Positions 8,075 to 18,374 of a DNA stretch of 64,000 nt are shown here, in pieces. How positions within the stretch are numbered: position 1 is the first letter of the stretch; each line of letters opens with the position of its first letter. The position numbers were made by a program, and so were the translations under genes. The notes under the pieces were generated by a model. The model was not told where the DNA came from. It saw only the letters and a program-made list of their open reading frames with translations, and ran no database searches. The DNA is taken from contig NZ_LT900021.1 in assembly GCF_900198835.1 (NCBI RefSeq), positions 992,001-1,056,000 on the forward strand. Reading direction: 5' to 3'. This DNA is from Thermococcus henrietii. GTDB taxonomy: Archaea > Methanobacteriota_B > Thermococci > Thermococcales > Thermococcaceae.

Positions 8075-10792
8075 TCACCCCTTGGCACGGGTCTTCAACA
8101 GGGTTCTGATTATAACCCTGTCAACGTCTACGGTCTTACCGCCCCAGCTCTTCATCGGGTCAACACCGTCCTCTCCATAGCGGAACTGGACGATGATTCC
8201 GGTCGGGTCTCTAACGGTTCCGTCGTAGTCGACCTTGAGGTCCTGGAGGGCGTTGATTAACCTTCTCTGCATGTAACCGCTCTGCGCTGTCCTGACGGCC
8301 GTATCGACCAGTCCCTCACGTCCACCCATTGCGTGGAAGAAGTACTCCTGTGGTGTGAGACCGCTCTTGTAGGAGTTAATGACGAATCCCTTGGCCCTGG
8401 CTCCCAAGTCGCCGGGCTTGAAGTGGGTGAGGACCCTTCCGCGGTAGCCACGGTAGAGACGCTTTCCACGGATTGACTGCTGACCGAGCATCGCCGCCAT
8501 CTGAGTGATGTTGAGTATCTTACCCCTCGCTCCGGTCTTGGCCATTATGACCGCGTGGTTGCTCATACCGAGGTACCTCTCTGCGACCTTACCGGCGTTG
8601 TCACGCGCTTCCGCCAGGACGGCCATTATCTTGCTCTCAAGGGTCTCCTCAAGGGTCTTACCGGGGAGCGGTTCGAGCTCACCGCGCTTGTAGGCTTCGA
8701 TGAGCCTGTTAACTCTCTCCTCAGCCTCGCGAATGATTTCCCTAATCCTGTCGAGGGCTTCCTGCGGGAGGTCCTCGTCGTCTATAGCGGTGGTAAAGCC
8801 CTTGTGGGTTATGACCCATATCGTCAGCTTGGTAACCTGGTCGAGGAACTGCCTGGCCCTCTCGACGCCGTACTCCCTAACTATGAGGTCGAGGAGTTTT
8901 CCGTCCTCCCTACCGTAGGCCTTTTTGTCTATCGCACCGCTGAGGAGCTTTCCGTTCTGAATGTAGACGAAGCCGTCGTAGGCAAGCTTTCTAACTTCCT
9001 CCTGGTCTGGAACGAGCTTCTCCTCTATGAGCTTCTCAAGGGCCTCACAGCGCTCGGGCTCGTCGCAGAGCTTGTTGCGGTACCAGATGGTGAGGTCGTC
9101 CGGAAGGAGGAGCGAGAATATCGTCTTTCCGCTCCAGAGCTCGGCGCCGTTCTCGACCTTGTCCGGTTTTGGAAGCTCCTCAACGTCAACGCCGGCGAAC
9201 ATGAGCATGAGCTCGACCTCTGAGCGGGTGAAGTAGGCCCCCTCGCGCGTGAGCAGGTAGCCACCGGAGATGTGGTCCTGGATTCCAGCGATGAGCGGGC
9301 CTCCGTACCTCGGTGAAATGATGTGGTTCTGGACCTCCATGAGTATCTTCGCTTCCGCCTGGGCCTCCTCCGTCTGGGGCACGTGGAGGTTCATTTCGTC
9401 ACCGTCGAAATCGGCGTTGTAGGGCGGGCAGACGGCAAGGTTGAGGCGGAAGGTTCTGTAGGGCATGACCCTGACGCGGTGGGCCATGATAGACATCCTG
9501 TGAAGTGAAGGCTGTCTGTTGAAGAGAACTATGTCGCCGTCCTCAAGGTGCCTCTCAACGGTCCAGCCGATGTCGAGCCTCTCGGCTATGAGCTCAAGGT
9601 TGTTCTCCATGAGGCGGATTCTCCTTCCCTCGGGGTCGATGACGTAGTTGGCTCCAGGATACTTCTCGGGACCGTTGAGAACCCTCTGCTTGAGCTTCTC
9701 AAAGTTGAACTCGGTGACCTTCTCGGGAACTGTGAGCTCCATGGCGACCGCCATAGGAACGCCGACCTCGTTGATGCTTATCATCGGGTCGGGGCTGATA
9801 ACTGTACGGGCCGAGAAGTTGACGCGCTTACCGCTGAGGTTTCCACGGAAGCGACCCTCCTTACCCTTCAAACGCTGGGCGAGGGTCTTGAGGGGCCTTC
9901 CGCTCTTGTGCTTGGCCGGAGGAATGCCCGAGGTCTCGTTGTTGATGTAAGTTGTCACGTGGTACTGGAGGAGGTCCCAGAGGTCCTCTATAATCAGCTG
10001 AGGAGCACCTGCCTCGATGTTGCTCTTGAGCCTGTTGTTGATACGGATGATATCGACCAGCTTGTGAGTGAGGTCGTCCTCGGCGCGAATACCGCTCTCG
10101 AGCGTGATTGACGGCCTCATAGTGACCGGCGGGACGGGCAGGACGGTGAGAACCATCCACTCGGGGCGGGCCTTCTCTGGGTGGAGTCCGAGGAGTGGCA
10201 GGTCCTTGTCTGGTATCTTCTCGAGCCTGTCCCTGACCTCGCTCGGCATCATCCTGTGCTTGTACTCGTTACCTTCTTCGTCCTTCCTGAGCTCCCAGTA
10301 TATGGTGGGCCTCTCGAACTTAATCGGGAACTGCGGTGCTCCACAGTGCGGGCAGACCATTCTTTCCTTGGCCTTCTTGTGAATCTCCTTGATGAGCCTG
10401 TCCTTGGCCTTCTTTCTGTCGCCAACGACCTCGAACTTCTTCATGTACTCCTCTATCTCCTCGTCGGTGAGCTTTATCCTGCCACACTCACGGCAGGTGC
10501 TTTCGAGAACCCTGTGAATTGTCTTGGCGAATCCGACGTGAATGACAGGTCTCGCGAGCTCGACGTGGCCGAAGTGGCCGGGACACTCGCCGGCCCTTGC
10601 CCCACAGGTCTCACACCTAAGGCCAGGGTCGATGACACCGAGCCTCTTGTCCATCAGACCGCCTTCGATGGGGTAACCGTCATCGTCGTAGGTGTCCGGG
10701 ACGGTAATCTCCGCCGCACTCATTTTTCTGATTTCCTGGGGTGAGAGTATTCCGAACTCGATACTCCCGATGACCTTTTTCATCGACTGCAT
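8075..10792 (-). CDS. rpoA1: DNA-directed RNA polymerase subunit A'
   Basis: This 905-residue protein is the N-terminal part of the split largest subunit. The catalytic magnesium site is visible as YNADFDGDEMNLHVP with its three Asp residues. Zinc sites are CETCGARAGECPGHFGH in the clamp head and CRECG with CPHCG further on. RQPSLHRMSIMAHRVRVMP and the bridge-helix region HAMGGREGLVDTAVRTAQSG follow. Two upstream starts are possible (10798, overlapping the rpoB stop, and a GTG before it); the ATG giving MQSMKKVIGSIEFG is chosen by family length. Confidence 0.95.
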   Translation of the reverse strand: MQSMKKVIGSIEFGILSPQEIRKMSAAEITVPDTYDDDGYPIEGGLMDKRLGVIDPGLRCETCGARAGECPGHFGHVELARPVIHVGFAKTIHRVLESTCRECGRIKLTDEEIEEYMKKFEVVGDRKKAKDRLIKEIHKKAKERMVCPHCGAPQFPIKFERPTIYWELRKDEEGNEYKHRMMPSEVRDRLEKIPDKDLPLLGLHPEKARPEWMVLTVLPVPPVTMRPSITLESGIRAEDDLTHKLVDIIRINNRLKSNIEAGAPQLIIEDLWDLLQYHVTTYINNETSGIPPAKHKSGRPLKTLAQRLKGKEGRFRGNLSGKRVNFSARTVISPDPMISINEVGVPMAVAMELTVPEKVTEFNFEKLKQRVLNGPEKYPGANYVIDPEGRRIRLMENNLELIAERLDIGWTVERHLEDGDIVLFNRQPSLHRMSIMAHRVRVMPYRTFRLNLAVCPPYNADFDGDEMNLHVPQTEEAQAEAKILMEVQNHIISPRYGGPLIAGIQDHISGGYLLTREGAYFTRSEVELMLMFAGVDVEELPKPDKVENGAELWSGKTIFSLLLPDDLTIWYRNKLCDEPERCEALEKLIEEKLVPDQEEVRKLAYDGFVYIQNGKLLSGAIDKKAYGREDGKLLDLIVREYGVERARQFLDQVTKLTIWVITHKGFTTAIDDEDLPQEALDRIREIIREAEERVNRLIEAYKRGELEPLPGKTLEETLESKIMAVLAEARDNAGKVAERYLGMSNHAVIMAKTGARGKILNITQMAAMLGQQSIRGKRLYRGYRGRVLTHFKPGDLGARAKGFVINSYKSGLTPQEYFFHAMGGREGLVDTAVRTAQSGYMQRRLINALQDLKVDYDGTVRDPTGIIVQFRYGEDGVDPMKSWGGKTVDVDRVIIRTLLKTRAKG

Positions 10793-10797
10793 GGCCA

Positions 10798-13700
10798 TCA
10801 CACCCTATCCTTCAACTTGAGGGAAGGCCTAATCACCATCGCCTTCAGCTCGTCGAGGAGCAGTTTAAACGCGTAGCTCATCTCGACCTTGCTTATCTTC
10901 TCCTCCTCGCCACAGACCGGACAGTAGACCTTACCGCGACGCTTGTCCTCAAGTGCCAGGTGTCCACAGCTCTCGCAGACCCATACTTCCGTCTTGTCGC
11001 TCTCCTCAAGGAGACGCTCGATGAGCAACATCGCCGCGCCGTGGCCGATGAGGACGTCACGCTCCATCTCACCAAACCTGAGACCGCCCTCGCGAGCTCT
11101 TCCCTCTGTCGGCTGTTTGGTGAGAACCTGAACCGGACCCCTGCTCCTCGCGTGCATCTTGTCCGCTACCATGTGGTGGAGCCTCTGGTAGTAGATGACA
11201 CCGACGAATATGTCAGCCTCAAGGCGCCTGCCGGTTATGCCGTCGTACATAACTTCTCTTCCGCTGTGCTTGAAGCCGAGCTCTTCAAGCTCCTTCCTGA
11301 GCCTCTCCTCGGGCTCACCGATGAAAGCGGTTCCGTCAACGCGCCTTCCCTTGAGCGAGGCGACCTTTCCGCCGATGGCCTCTATGAGCTGTCCGACGGT
11401 CATACGGCTCGGGATACCGTGCGGGTTGACTATCAAATCCGGAACGATACCGCTCTCGGTCCAGGGCATGTCCTCCTGCGGGACGATGAGGCCGATAACA
11501 CCCTTCTGACCGTGCCTTGAAGCGAACTTGTCACCGAGCTCTGGAATGCGCAGGTCCCTGACGGTGACCTTGACAAGCTTGGTTCCGTCGCCGGTCTCGG
11601 TGACGATGACCTTGTCAACGATACCCCTCTCGCTCGGCCTGACCGTTACGCTCGTTTCTCTCCTTCCCTGGAGGGCCATTCCGCCGAGACCGCTCTGCTC
11701 CTCAAGGAACCTCGGCGGGGAAGTTCTTCCGACGAGGACGTCCTTGCCCTCAACTTTTGACTCGGGGAAGATGAGACCGTCCTCGTCGAGGTGGCGGTAA
11801 TATTTCTCGCCGAGGTAGCCCTGTATCGTCGGGTCGGGAACCTCAAAGGTGTCCTTCTGACCACCCAGATATCTCTTCTCCTCGGCCTCGTAGGTTCTGA
11901 AGAAGCTTGAGCGAGCCAATCCACGCTCGATTGAGGCCTTGTTGATGATTACGGCATCCTCCATGTTGTAGCCGTGGTAGCTGAGCACCGCAACGACGAA
12001 GTTCTGGCCGGCCGGCCTCTCCTCGAAACCGACGGCCTTCATTATGCGCGAGTTGACGAGCGGAACCTGCGGGTAGTGCATGAGATGACCGCGGGTGTCA
12101 ACCCTAATCCTGAAGTTGGCCCAGCCGAGACCGAGGCTCTGCTTGGCCATACCCGCGCCGTAGGTGTTTCTTGGAGCCGCGTTGTGCTCAGGATAGGGAA
12201 CGAGTGAGGCAGGTATTCCGAGTATCGCGGCCGGCATGAGCTCGAGGTGGGTGTGCTCCTCGGTGACCTCCCAAGGCCAGGTCGCAACGTAAGCGTTCTC
12301 TTCCTCCTCGGCGTCGAGGTATTCAATGACGCCCATCTTCACGAGGTCGCTCCAGGTGAGCTGGCCGTTCTTAACGGCCTCGATGTGCTCGCGGGTGAGC
12401 TTGGGCTTGCCGTTCTCGACTATGATGAGGGGCCTCCTAACGCGACCGTCATCGCTGTTGACGTAGATTTCTTTGACTTCCTCGTCCTCGTAGATGGCCA
12501 CGTTTATGACGTCGCTTATCTTACCGCTCCTCCTGTCGGCCCTAATTCTGTCCACAAGAGCCTGGCCGTCCTCGATGGTTCCGATGAGAACACCGTTGAG
12601 GTAGACGCGGTAAAGACCCGGAGCGGGCCTTCTCTCCTCAATCGGAACTATGCCGAGCCTCATGAGGTACTCGCGAACCTCCTCCTCGGGAACGCCTGTG
12701 GTTATCTGGGACATCAAAGCCAAGTTCTTGACGAGACCACAGTTCGGGCCTTCGGGAGTCTCGGTCGGACAGATTCTTCCCCAGTGGGTTCCGTGCAAAT
12801 CACGGGCCTCGAAGTGGGGCTGGTCCCTGCTGAGGGGCGAAGTCACGCGCCTGAGGTGTGAGAGAGTTGAGATGTAGTTGGTTCTGTCAAGGAGCTGGCT
12901 GACACCGGTTCTTCCACCGGGCCAGGCACCGGTAGCGAGGGCGTGCTCAATCCTCTCGCTGAGAACGTCGGGCCTTATCGAGTTCCTCACAAACCTCTGA
13001 ACGTTCTCGAAGGTGTAGCGCTCGCCCTTCCTCTGGTAGGTCTTGGTCATCTGGTACTGCATGTCCTTGACGAGCTGGCCGAAAGCGATTCTGAAGAGGT
13101 CCTTGAGTAGGTCTCCAGCCAGCTTGAGCCTCTTGTTGGCGTAGTGGTCCTTGTCATCCTCACCGCGCAGGCCGAGCGAAAGCTCAAGGACTTTAAGGGC
13201 CATCATGCCGAGGTAGTAAGCCTTAGCCCTCCTCCTCTCGGGCTCGACGCCCATGTGCGGGAGGAGGTTGTTGTCTATGATGTGCTCGGCCCTCTTGAGC
13301 CTGTACTCCTTGGGCTGGCCCGGAAGTGAGAGCCTTCCTATGAGGTCCAGAGCTTCCTCCTGGGTCCTTATGTCGCTTGCATCCTCGAGGTTGTCGAAGA
13401 GAATCTGCTGAATCCTCGGGTCGTCGCTTACTGCCTCAACTATCTCCTTATCGCTGAGCAGACCGAGGGCGCGCATGACGTAAACGAACTTGACAGGCTT
13501 GGGAACGTTCGGGATAGAAACGTAAAGGATTCCGTCCTTCTTCCTCTCGACGGTTATCAGGGCTCTGTAGCCATGCCTGTAGGAGAAGACCTTCGCTATA
13601 ACGCGGTTCTGCCTCTCGTCTCTCTCGACGAGGGTCTTGTTCGGAGCTAAATCCTCGATAGAAACGATAACCCTCTCGGAACCGTTTATGATGAAGTATC

Positions 13701-14169
13701 CTCCCGGGTCCTTCGGGTCCTCGCCAAGCTTTATGAGCTCCTCATCGCTGAGACCGTAGAGACGGCAGGCCTTGGACTTGAGCATTATCGGTAGCTCACC
13801 GATGCGAACCTCCACAGGCTCCTGCTCGATGCCGTTAACGACGGGAATCATCTCAAGGTAGAGCGGGGCCGAGTAAGTCAGGTTCCTTATTCTCGCGTCC
13901 ATCGGGTAGAGGGGCCTTCTCTGTCCCTGGGCCTCCTGGAACTCGGGCTCACCGAGCCTAATCCTTCCGAACTTGACCTCGAGGCCAGGAATATCGGGCT
14001 TGACGCCACCGAACTCGTTTACAACCTCCTGAAGGCCGTGGTCGATGAAGGCGTTGTAAGAATCGAGGTGCTGTCTCACAAGACCCTTTTCCTTCCAGTA
14101 GGATTCCATAACGAGCCAGAGCTCGTCCGGAGTTAGAGTGGGCTCGTTAACCGTAACTCCTCTGCTCAT
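10798..14169 (-). CDS. rpoB: DNA-directed RNA polymerase subunit B
   Basis: This 1123-residue protein is the single-chain second-largest subunit; many methanogens split it, Thermococcales do not. Recognisable parts are [18 protein letters not shown] in the fork region, [31 protein letters not shown] in the hybrid-binding domain, [12 protein letters not shown], and a C-terminal zinc ribbon ([13 protein letters not shown] then CPVCGEE). It starts [18 protein letters not shown], 18 bases after rpoH, and overlaps rpoA1 signals at its end. Confidence 0.97.
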   Translation of the reverse strand: MSRGVTVNEPTLTPDELWLVMESYWKEKGLVRQHLDSYNAFIDHGLQEVVNEFGGVKPDIPGLEVKFGRIRLGEPEFQEAQGQRRPLYPMDARIRNLTYSAPLYLEMIPVVNGIEQEPVEVRIGELPIMLKSKACRLYGLSDEELIKLGEDPKDPGGYFIINGSERVIVSIEDLAPNKTLVERDERQNRVIAKVFSYRHGYRALITVERKKDGILYVSIPNVPKPVKFVYVMRALGLLSDKEIVEAVSDDPRIQQILFDNLEDASDIRTQEEALDLIGRLSLPGQPKEYRLKRAEHIIDNNLLPHMGVEPERRRAKAYYLGMMALKVLELSLGLRGEDDKDHYANKRLKLAGDLLKDLFRIAFGQLVKDMQYQMTKTYQRKGERYTFENVQRFVRNSIRPDVLSERIEHALATGAWPGGRTGVSQLLDRTNYISTLSHLRRVTSPLSRDQPHFEARDLHGTHWGRICPTETPEGPNCGLVKNLALMSQITTGVPEEEVREYLMRLGIVPIEERRPAPGLYRVYLNGVLIGTIEDGQALVDRIRADRRSGKISDVINVAIYEDEEVKEIYVNSDDGRVRRPLIIVENGKPKLTREHIEAVKNGQLTWSDLVKMGVIEYLDAEEEENAYVATWPWEVTEEHTHLELMPAAILGIPASLVPYPEHNAAPRNTYGAGMAKQSLGLGWANFRIRVDTRGHLMHYPQVPLVNSRIMKAVGFEERPAGQNFVVAVLSYHGYNMEDAVIINKASIERGLARSSFFRTYEAEEKRYLGGQKDTFEVPDPTIQGYLGEKYYRHLDEDGLIFPESKVEGKDVLVGRTSPPRFLEEQSGLGGMALQGRRETSVTVRPSERGIVDKVIVTETGDGTKLVKVTVRDLRIPELGDKFASRHGQKGVIGLIVPQEDMPWTESGIVPDLIVNPHGIPSRMTVGQLIEAIGGKVASLKGRRVDGTAFIGEPEERLRKELEELGFKHSGREVMYDGITGRRLEADIFVGVIYYQRLHHMVADKMHARSRGPVQVLTKQPTEGRAREGGLRFGEMERDVLIGHGAAMLLIERLLEESDKTEVWVCESCGHLALEDKRRGKVYCPVCGEEEKISKVEMSYAFKLLLDELKAMVIRPSLKLKDRV

Positions 14170-14187
14170 AAACTCTCACCCCTAAAA

Positions 14188-14436
14188 TCAGTCCTCCACG
14201 ACGAGGCGGTAATAGTAGTAGTAACCCGCCGTGGGGCTCTTCCTCTTTATCTCGATGACATCGCCGGGCTTGGCTCCAAGGGCAACGACAGCAGGGTCAG
14301 AAGCCTTAATCTGCGGAAGCTGGGAAATCCTAATCCTGTACTTCTTGAGGAGCTCCTCCTTCTCCTCCTCGCTGAGGATTCTGTGCTCGGGAACCAGCAC
14401 GTGAGTGAATATATCAAACTCCTTTTTCGCCGCCAC
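14188..14436 (-). CDS. rpoH: DNA-directed RNA polymerase subunit H
   Basis: This 82-residue protein is the archaeal counterpart of the C-terminal half of eukaryotic RPB5, forming part of the lower jaw. [21 protein letters not shown] and the C-terminal [11 protein letters not shown] are characteristic. It opens the polymerase operon; the start is GTG with a GGGGG tract nine bases before it. It has its own strong promoter, and the whole set down to rps7 is probably one transcript. Confidence 0.96.
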   Translation of the reverse strand: MAAKKEFDIFTHVLVPEHRILSEEEKEELLKKYRIRISQLPQIKASDPAVVALGAKPGDVIEIKRKSPTAGYYYYYRLVVED

Positions 14437-14498
14437 CGAGAATTGCCCCCTTAACGTTTTTTATTAGAACGATATCACTACCCTCCACCTGCGGGTTC

Positions 14499-14517
14499 CG
14501 GTATATAAGCTTTTCGA
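14499..14517 (-). promoter_or_regulatory. BRE/TATA promoter of the polymerase operon
   Basis: Minus-strand CGAAAAGCTTATATACC is a near-ideal Thermococcales BRE/TATA box, 63-80 bases before the rpoH start codon. A second TATA-like sequence (GCTTTATATCGG) on the plus strand at about 14536-14547 has no gene behind it. Confidence 0.75.
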
Positions 14518-14679
14518 GTGGTATCTCGGTGGAGAGGCTTTATATCGGTTGCGTAAAGTTTAAGAACCGGTTTTCAGCCCGTTTCGGTTCGTTGATGTAT
14601 TGGATTGTTCATTTAACGCGGACGGGTTTGAAAAACCTTTTTAAACCATGGTCGCAGGCGGAAGGATAAAGAGAAAGGC

Positions 14680-15360
14680 TCACTCCAGAGCCGCAAGGAG
14701 CTTCTCCATGAACATCTTCTCCGGATAAGCTCCCTCAAACTGGACCTTGTCCTCGCCGTCCACCTGGATAACTATCTTCGGGACGGCCATGACGCTGTAC
14801 TGGTCGGCCCACTCGGGATACTCAATGGCCTCGACCATGTCGCCGAGTATCTTGCCCTTGCCGGCGTTGGTGTTCTCGATGGCGAACTTGTGGGCCATCC
14901 TGACAGCCAGCGGACAGTAAGGGCAGGTTGGCGTTACAAAGACGAGTATCCTGACGTCCCTGTCAATCTTGGCGAGCTCCTCCTTGCTCTCGGGCATCAA
15001 ATCGGTGGTCATGTTGCTGACGTCAACGATGTCCTCGAGGAAGGCGCCGAACTCGTGGCCGGCCGGAAGGCCGAAGAACCTGACGCCGACGTCCTGGCCG
15101 TTTCTGGTTATGCTGACGGCAGGAGCGCGGTCAATCCTGTACTCCTCGGCCTTCTTCTTGCCCTCCTCTGTGTCGAAGTCTATGAACTCATAACTCAGCT
15201 TGTCGCTCAGCTCGGCAAGCTCCTGAACGAGTTGCTTGAGCTGGTCGCAGTACTGGCAGTGGTCCTTTCCCGTGAAGACCATGAGCTTAACCGGCTCGGT
15301 GAGCTTGGAGAAGAACTCCTCCTTTATTACCTTCTTGTCGGCATCGCTAATCAGTCCCAT
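14680..15360 (-). CDS. pdo: Protein disulfide oxidoreductase (double thioredoxin fold)
   Basis: This 226-residue protein has two thioredoxin/glutaredoxin-like units, each with an active CxxC: CQYC at residues 35-38 and CPYC at 146-149. It matches the PDO/glutaredoxin-like proteins of hyperthermophiles, which form, reduce and isomerise disulfides in the cytosol and can be reduced by thioredoxin reductase. It is divergent from surR, and a SurR operator lies in the shared spacer, so it is likely controlled by sulfur availability. GGGGGTG precedes the ATG. Confidence 0.94.
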   Translation of the reverse strand: MGLISDADKKVIKEEFFSKLTEPVKLMVFTGKDHCQYCDQLKQLVQELAELSDKLSYEFIDFDTEEGKKKAEEYRIDRAPAVSITRNGQDVGVRFFGLPAGHEFGAFLEDIVDVSNMTTDLMPESKEELAKIDRDVRILVFVTPTCPYCPLAVRMAHKFAIENTNAGKGKILGDMVEAIEYPEWADQYSVMAVPKIVIQVDGEDKVQFEGAYPEKMFMEKLLAALE

Positions 15361-15426
15361 TCATCACACCCCCATCTAAAGGTTTATAATCACCGCGAAC
15401 CATTTTCTCCGGGTGAAAATCCCCTG

Positions 15427-15443
15427 GTTTGCAACCTTAAGTT
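15427..15443. promoter_or_regulatory. SurR operator between pdo and surR
   Basis: The 17 bases GTTTGCAACCTTAAGTT match the published SurR consensus GTTn3AAC and also its extended form GTTn3AACn5GTT exactly. The site lies upstream of the surR TATA box and also upstream of the divergent pdo gene, a position suited to activation of either. In Pyrococcus, reduced SurR binds such sites and oxidation of its CxxC by sulfur releases it. Confidence 0.8.
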
Positions 15444-15450
15444 TAATGTC

Positions 15451-15464
15451 CAATATATAAGCTT
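15451..15464 (+). promoter_or_regulatory. TATA promoter of surR
   Basis: CAATATATAAGCTT lies 30-43 bases before the surR start codon and about ten bases after the SurR operator, giving a short leader with a GGGTGTGG site. Confidence 0.7.
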
Positions 15465-15493
15465 TACGTCACAGGTTTGGGTGGGTGTGGGCC

Positions 15494-16189
15494 ATGACTG
15501 AACCCGACATCTTCTACATACTCGGGAACAGGGTGAGGCGCGATTTGCTCAGCCACCTCACCTGCACCGAGTGCTACTTCAGTTTTCTGAGCAGTAAGGT
15601 TAGCGTCTCCTCAACGGCCGTAGCGAAGCACCTTAAAATAATGGAGCGCGAGGGGATACTCAAATCCTACGAGCGTGAGGGTCCCTTCATCGGCCCCGCG
15701 AGGAAGTACTACGACATAAACATCGCCAAGACGTACGTCGTCACTATAACCCCCAACATCTTCTGGTACCGCGGTCTTGACCTGAGCGAGGAGCCGGAGG
15801 TCTCGATAGACCTCCCGAAAGAGCCCAAAAACCTCGATGAAATGATTCTAACATTTAGGAACCTGAGCAAAAAGCTTGAAGAAATCCTCAAGGAGCTCCA
15901 GGCGATAGAGGGCCGGAGAGACAGGCTCATGGCGATGATTAAGGAGACCTACCTCAAGGAAATCGGCGACATGACCCAGCTGGCAATCCTCCACTACGTC
16001 CTCCTCAACGGCTCGGCCACCGTTGACGAGCTCAGCGACAGGCTCAACCTCAAGGAGAGGGAGGTGCTCCAGAAGGCCAGTGAGCTGGACAGGTTCGTTC
16101 CGTTAAGAATAAAAGACGGCGTTATAACGATAGATGACGAAAGGCTAAAGGCAAAGCTCGGCGGTGAAGACGATGCCGGAGAAGATTAA
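15494..16189 (+). CDS. surR: Sulfur-response regulator SurR
   Basis: This 231-residue protein matches SurR of Pyrococcus: a winged-helix ArsR-like N-terminal domain beginning MTEPDIFYILGNRVRRDLLS, with redox switch cysteines CTEC at residues 24-27, the recognition region SVSSTAVAKHLKIMEREG, a helical middle and a second winged helix near the end (DMTQLAILHYVLLNG, ATVDELSDRLNLKEREV). Reduced SurR activates hydrogenase genes and represses sulfur-reduction genes; oxidation by elemental sulfur abolishes specific DNA binding. The gene overlaps the ferredoxin gene by 17 bases and heads a three-gene unit. Confidence 0.93.
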   Translation: MTEPDIFYILGNRVRRDLLSHLTCTECYFSFLSSKVSVSSTAVAKHLKIMEREGILKSYEREGPFIGPARKYYDINIAKTYVVTITPNIFWYRGLDLSEEPEVSIDLPKEPKNLDEMILTFRNLSKKLEEILKELQAIEGRRDRLMAMIKETYLKEIGDMTQLAILHYVLLNGSATVDELSDRLNLKEREVLQKASELDRFVPLRIKDGVITIDDERLKAKLGGEDDAGED

Positions 16190-16376
16190 AATCGTCGTTA
16201 ACGAAGACCGCTGTTACCTATGTGGTGGCTGTGCTGGAGTCTGCCCGACTTTGGCTATAGAGGTGCACTCGAGCGGCTGGGAGTTTATTCAAGAGAAATG
16301 CATAAGCTGTAAGATATGTGTCAACGCCTGCCCGGTTGGAGCCCTGAGCGCCGAGCCCCTGGAGGTGAAAGCATGA
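16173..16376 (+). CDS. Two-cluster [4Fe-4S] ferredoxin
   Basis: This 67-residue ferredoxin carries two full cluster motifs, [12 protein letters not shown] and [12 protein letters not shown]. It starts [14 protein letters not shown] inside the end of surR, with GGCGGTGAAG upstream, and its stop overlaps the start of the reductase gene (ATGA), so the three genes are translationally coupled. A ferredoxin encoded beside geranylgeranyl reductase in Methanosarcina is the electron donor for lipid saturation, and the same role is likely here. Confidence 0.92.
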   Translation: MPEKIKIVVNEDRCYLCGGCAGVCPTLAIEVHSSGWEFIQEKCISCKICVNACPVGALSAEPLEVKA

Positions 16377-17560
16377 GCTGGAAGTACGACGTCGTCGTCG
16401 TTGGGGCAGGAATAGCAGGGCCCATCGTCGCCAGAAACGTCGCAAAGGCCGGTTACTCCGTTCTCATGATTGACAAGAAGTGGGCCATCGGAACTCCAAA
16501 GCAGTGCGCCGAGGGCATAAGCATAAAGGTCTTTGAGAAGTACGACATCCCCTACGACAAGCGCTTCATCAACCGCGAGATTTACGGAGCGAAACTCTAC
16601 TCCCCGAGCGGTTACGAACTCGAACTCCGCTACAAGGACGTCAGCGGTGTTATCCTTGAGAGGAAGGTCTTCGACAAGATGCTCGCCTACTACGCCGCTA
16701 AAGCTGGAGCAGACGTCCTCGCGAGGACTGAAGCTTTAGACGTCATAAGGAAGGACGGAAAGGTCGTTGGAATCAAGGCCAAGCACGAGGACGAGCCGAT
16801 TGAGATTTACGCCGACGTTATCGTCGCGGCTGATGGCGTCGAGAGCACCATCGCGAGGAAGGCCGGTATAAACACCTACGCCCCGCCACACGAGTTCGAT
16901 TCGAGCTACGAGTACGAGATGCTCATAGAAGGCTACGACCCCGACCTCATACACCTCTGGTTCGGCAACGAGATTGCCCCAAGAGGTTACGTCTGGGTCT
17001 TCCCGAAGGACGAGGACAGGGCCAACGTTGGAATTGGAATCAACTCGGACAACCCGCAGACGGCCAAGTACTACCTCGACAAGTGGCTGAAGGAGAACAA
17101 CATACCTGCCAAGAAGCTCCTCGAGGTAAACGTTGGAGTCGTCCCCGTTGGAGGCTTCGTCAAGGAGCTCGTCAAGGACAACGTTCTCGTCGTCGGCGAC
17201 GCCGCGAGGCAGGTAAACCCGATGCACGGCGGTGGAATGGCGGAAGCGATGGAAGCCGGAACGATAGCGAGCAAGTGGATTGTAAAAGCTCTGGAAGAGG
17301 AGAACCTCTCGCTGCTCCAGAACTACACCACGGAGTGGTGGGAGACCGACGGAAAGAGGCTTGAGAAGGTCCTCAAGGTCAGGCGCGTTACCGAGAAGCT
17401 CACTGATGAAGACCTTGACCTCTTCATACAGGTTCTCAGCGGAGCCGACACCGAGAAGATTGCCGCCGGAGAGTACACGGAGGTCATAAAGGCCCTCCTC
17501 AAGCACCCGAAGGTCCTCCTCAGCCCGAGGAGGATAAAGCTCCTCAAGGAGCTCCTCTGA
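16373..17560 (+). CDS. Geranylgeranyl reductase family FAD enzyme
   Basis: This 395-residue flavoprotein has an N-terminal FAD-binding motif ([20 protein letters not shown]), the family signature around [11 protein letters not shown], the second FAD contact [17 protein letters not shown] and the [22 protein letters not shown] segment. Members reduce the double bonds of archaeol precursors (digeranylgeranylglyceryl phospholipid) to saturated phytanyl chains. Position in the surR-ferredoxin unit suggests that electron supply and membrane lipid saturation are tied to the SurR redox signal. Its 3' end overlaps the convergent neighbour by 17 bases. Confidence 0.9.
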   Translation: MSWKYDVVVVGAGIAGPIVARNVAKAGYSVLMIDKKWAIGTPKQCAEGISIKVFEKYDIPYDKRFINREIYGAKLYSPSGYELELRYKDVSGVILERKVFDKMLAYYAAKAGADVLARTEALDVIRKDGKVVGIKAKHEDEPIEIYADVIVAADGVESTIARKAGINTYAPPHEFDSSYEYEMLIEGYDPDLIHLWFGNEIAPRGYVWVFPKDEDRANVGIGINSDNPQTAKYYLDKWLKENNIPAKKLLEVNVGVVPVGGFVKELVKDNVLVVGDAARQVNPMHGGGMAEAMEAGTIASKWIVKALEEENLSLLQNYTTEWWETDGKRLEKVLKVRRVTEKLTDEDLDLFIQVLSGADTEKIAAGEYTEVIKALLKHPKVLLSPRRIKLLKELL

Positions 17561-18344
17561 GCCTGAACCCCTTTCCCTTCTTCCTTGAGAAGACCACTAT
17601 CTCCCTTGCACTCCCAACGCTCAGGCTTCCCCAGGGGGAGTGAAGACCCTTTGAGTTCTCGATGAGGTAGTAGAGCTCAACATCCCCTGAAACCGTTTTT
17701 CTGAAGGAGGAAACATCGGGGAGCTCGGCTATCTCCTCGCAGGTTCCGTCGGAGCACTCTAAAGGTTCCTCGTCGAGCCCCAATCCGAGCTCAAGGGCCA
17801 AAAGCCTCGCGGTCTCATCTATCGGGGCGGGGTAAAGCGTGTAAAGCCTTCTGACGGCCTTCAGGAGAACGGGAAAGCGCCTATCGCCCTCGTCTATCCC
17901 GTAGCCGATGCTCCTGAGAGGGTCCCTAACGGGTTTTCCGTGGAGGGCGTTCCTGAGCTGGACAACGCGATTGGCCCAGACCATAGTCGGCTTCGGCTCT
18001 CCAAGGAGCGAGAAGCGTCTGTCAAGGGAAAAACCCCTCTCCGGGTTCATCTCCCTGAGGGGAGAAAGCCACAGGTCAAGTTCAGGCTCGCTTATGAATA
18101 GGTGGCCGGCCTTGAGAACCTCCAACCCCTCCAGGAATAGCCTGTAAGAGCTCTCTACGACTTCATCTCGCCCGATAGAGAAGGCGTAAAGGCTCGCGTC
18201 CGCCAGACCGAGGACGAAGGTTGACTGGACGTCAAGGAGGCTCGCCACCGTTACCTCGTTCAGCCTGACCTCGTCGCGGAGCCTTTCAAGGAACTCGCGG
18301 GCGTTGGCCAACAGAACCTTTGCCGTCCTCTCCCACTCGTCCAT
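17544..18344 (-). CDS. Uncharacterised Thermococcales protein
   Basis: I do not recognise the family of this 266-residue protein. The first 100 residues are strongly helical ([34 protein letters not shown]). The C-terminal third looks beta-rich and includes [23 protein letters not shown] and a basic tail [12 protein letters not shown]. No signal peptide or transmembrane segment is evident. It stands alone, convergent with the geranylgeranyl reductase gene and upstream on the same strand of nothing else but the topoisomerase 3' end. Codon use is like its neighbours, so it is probably a real gene. Confidence 0.75.
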   Translation of the reverse strand: MDEWERTAKVLLANAREFLERLRDEVRLNEVTVASLLDVQSTFVLGLADASLYAFSIGRDEVVESSYRLFLEGLEVLKAGHLFISEPELDLWLSPLREMNPERGFSLDRRFSLLGEPKPTMVWANRVVQLRNALHGKPVRDPLRSIGYGIDEGDRRFPVLLKAVRRLYTLYPAPIDETARLLALELGLGLDEEPLECSDGTCEEIAELPDVSSFRKTVSGDVELYYLIENSKGLHSPWGSLSVGSAREIVVFSRKKGKGFRLRGAP

Positions 18345-18374
18345 GATGGGAATTCATCATAAGTAAAGATAAGG

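Noticed and set aside
14437-14679. A small RNA gene in the rpoH-pdo spacer, suggested by a plus-strand TATA element
   Set aside because: No stable fold, box motif or open frame follows the element. The only frame is a 24-codon fragment without a ribosome-binding site.
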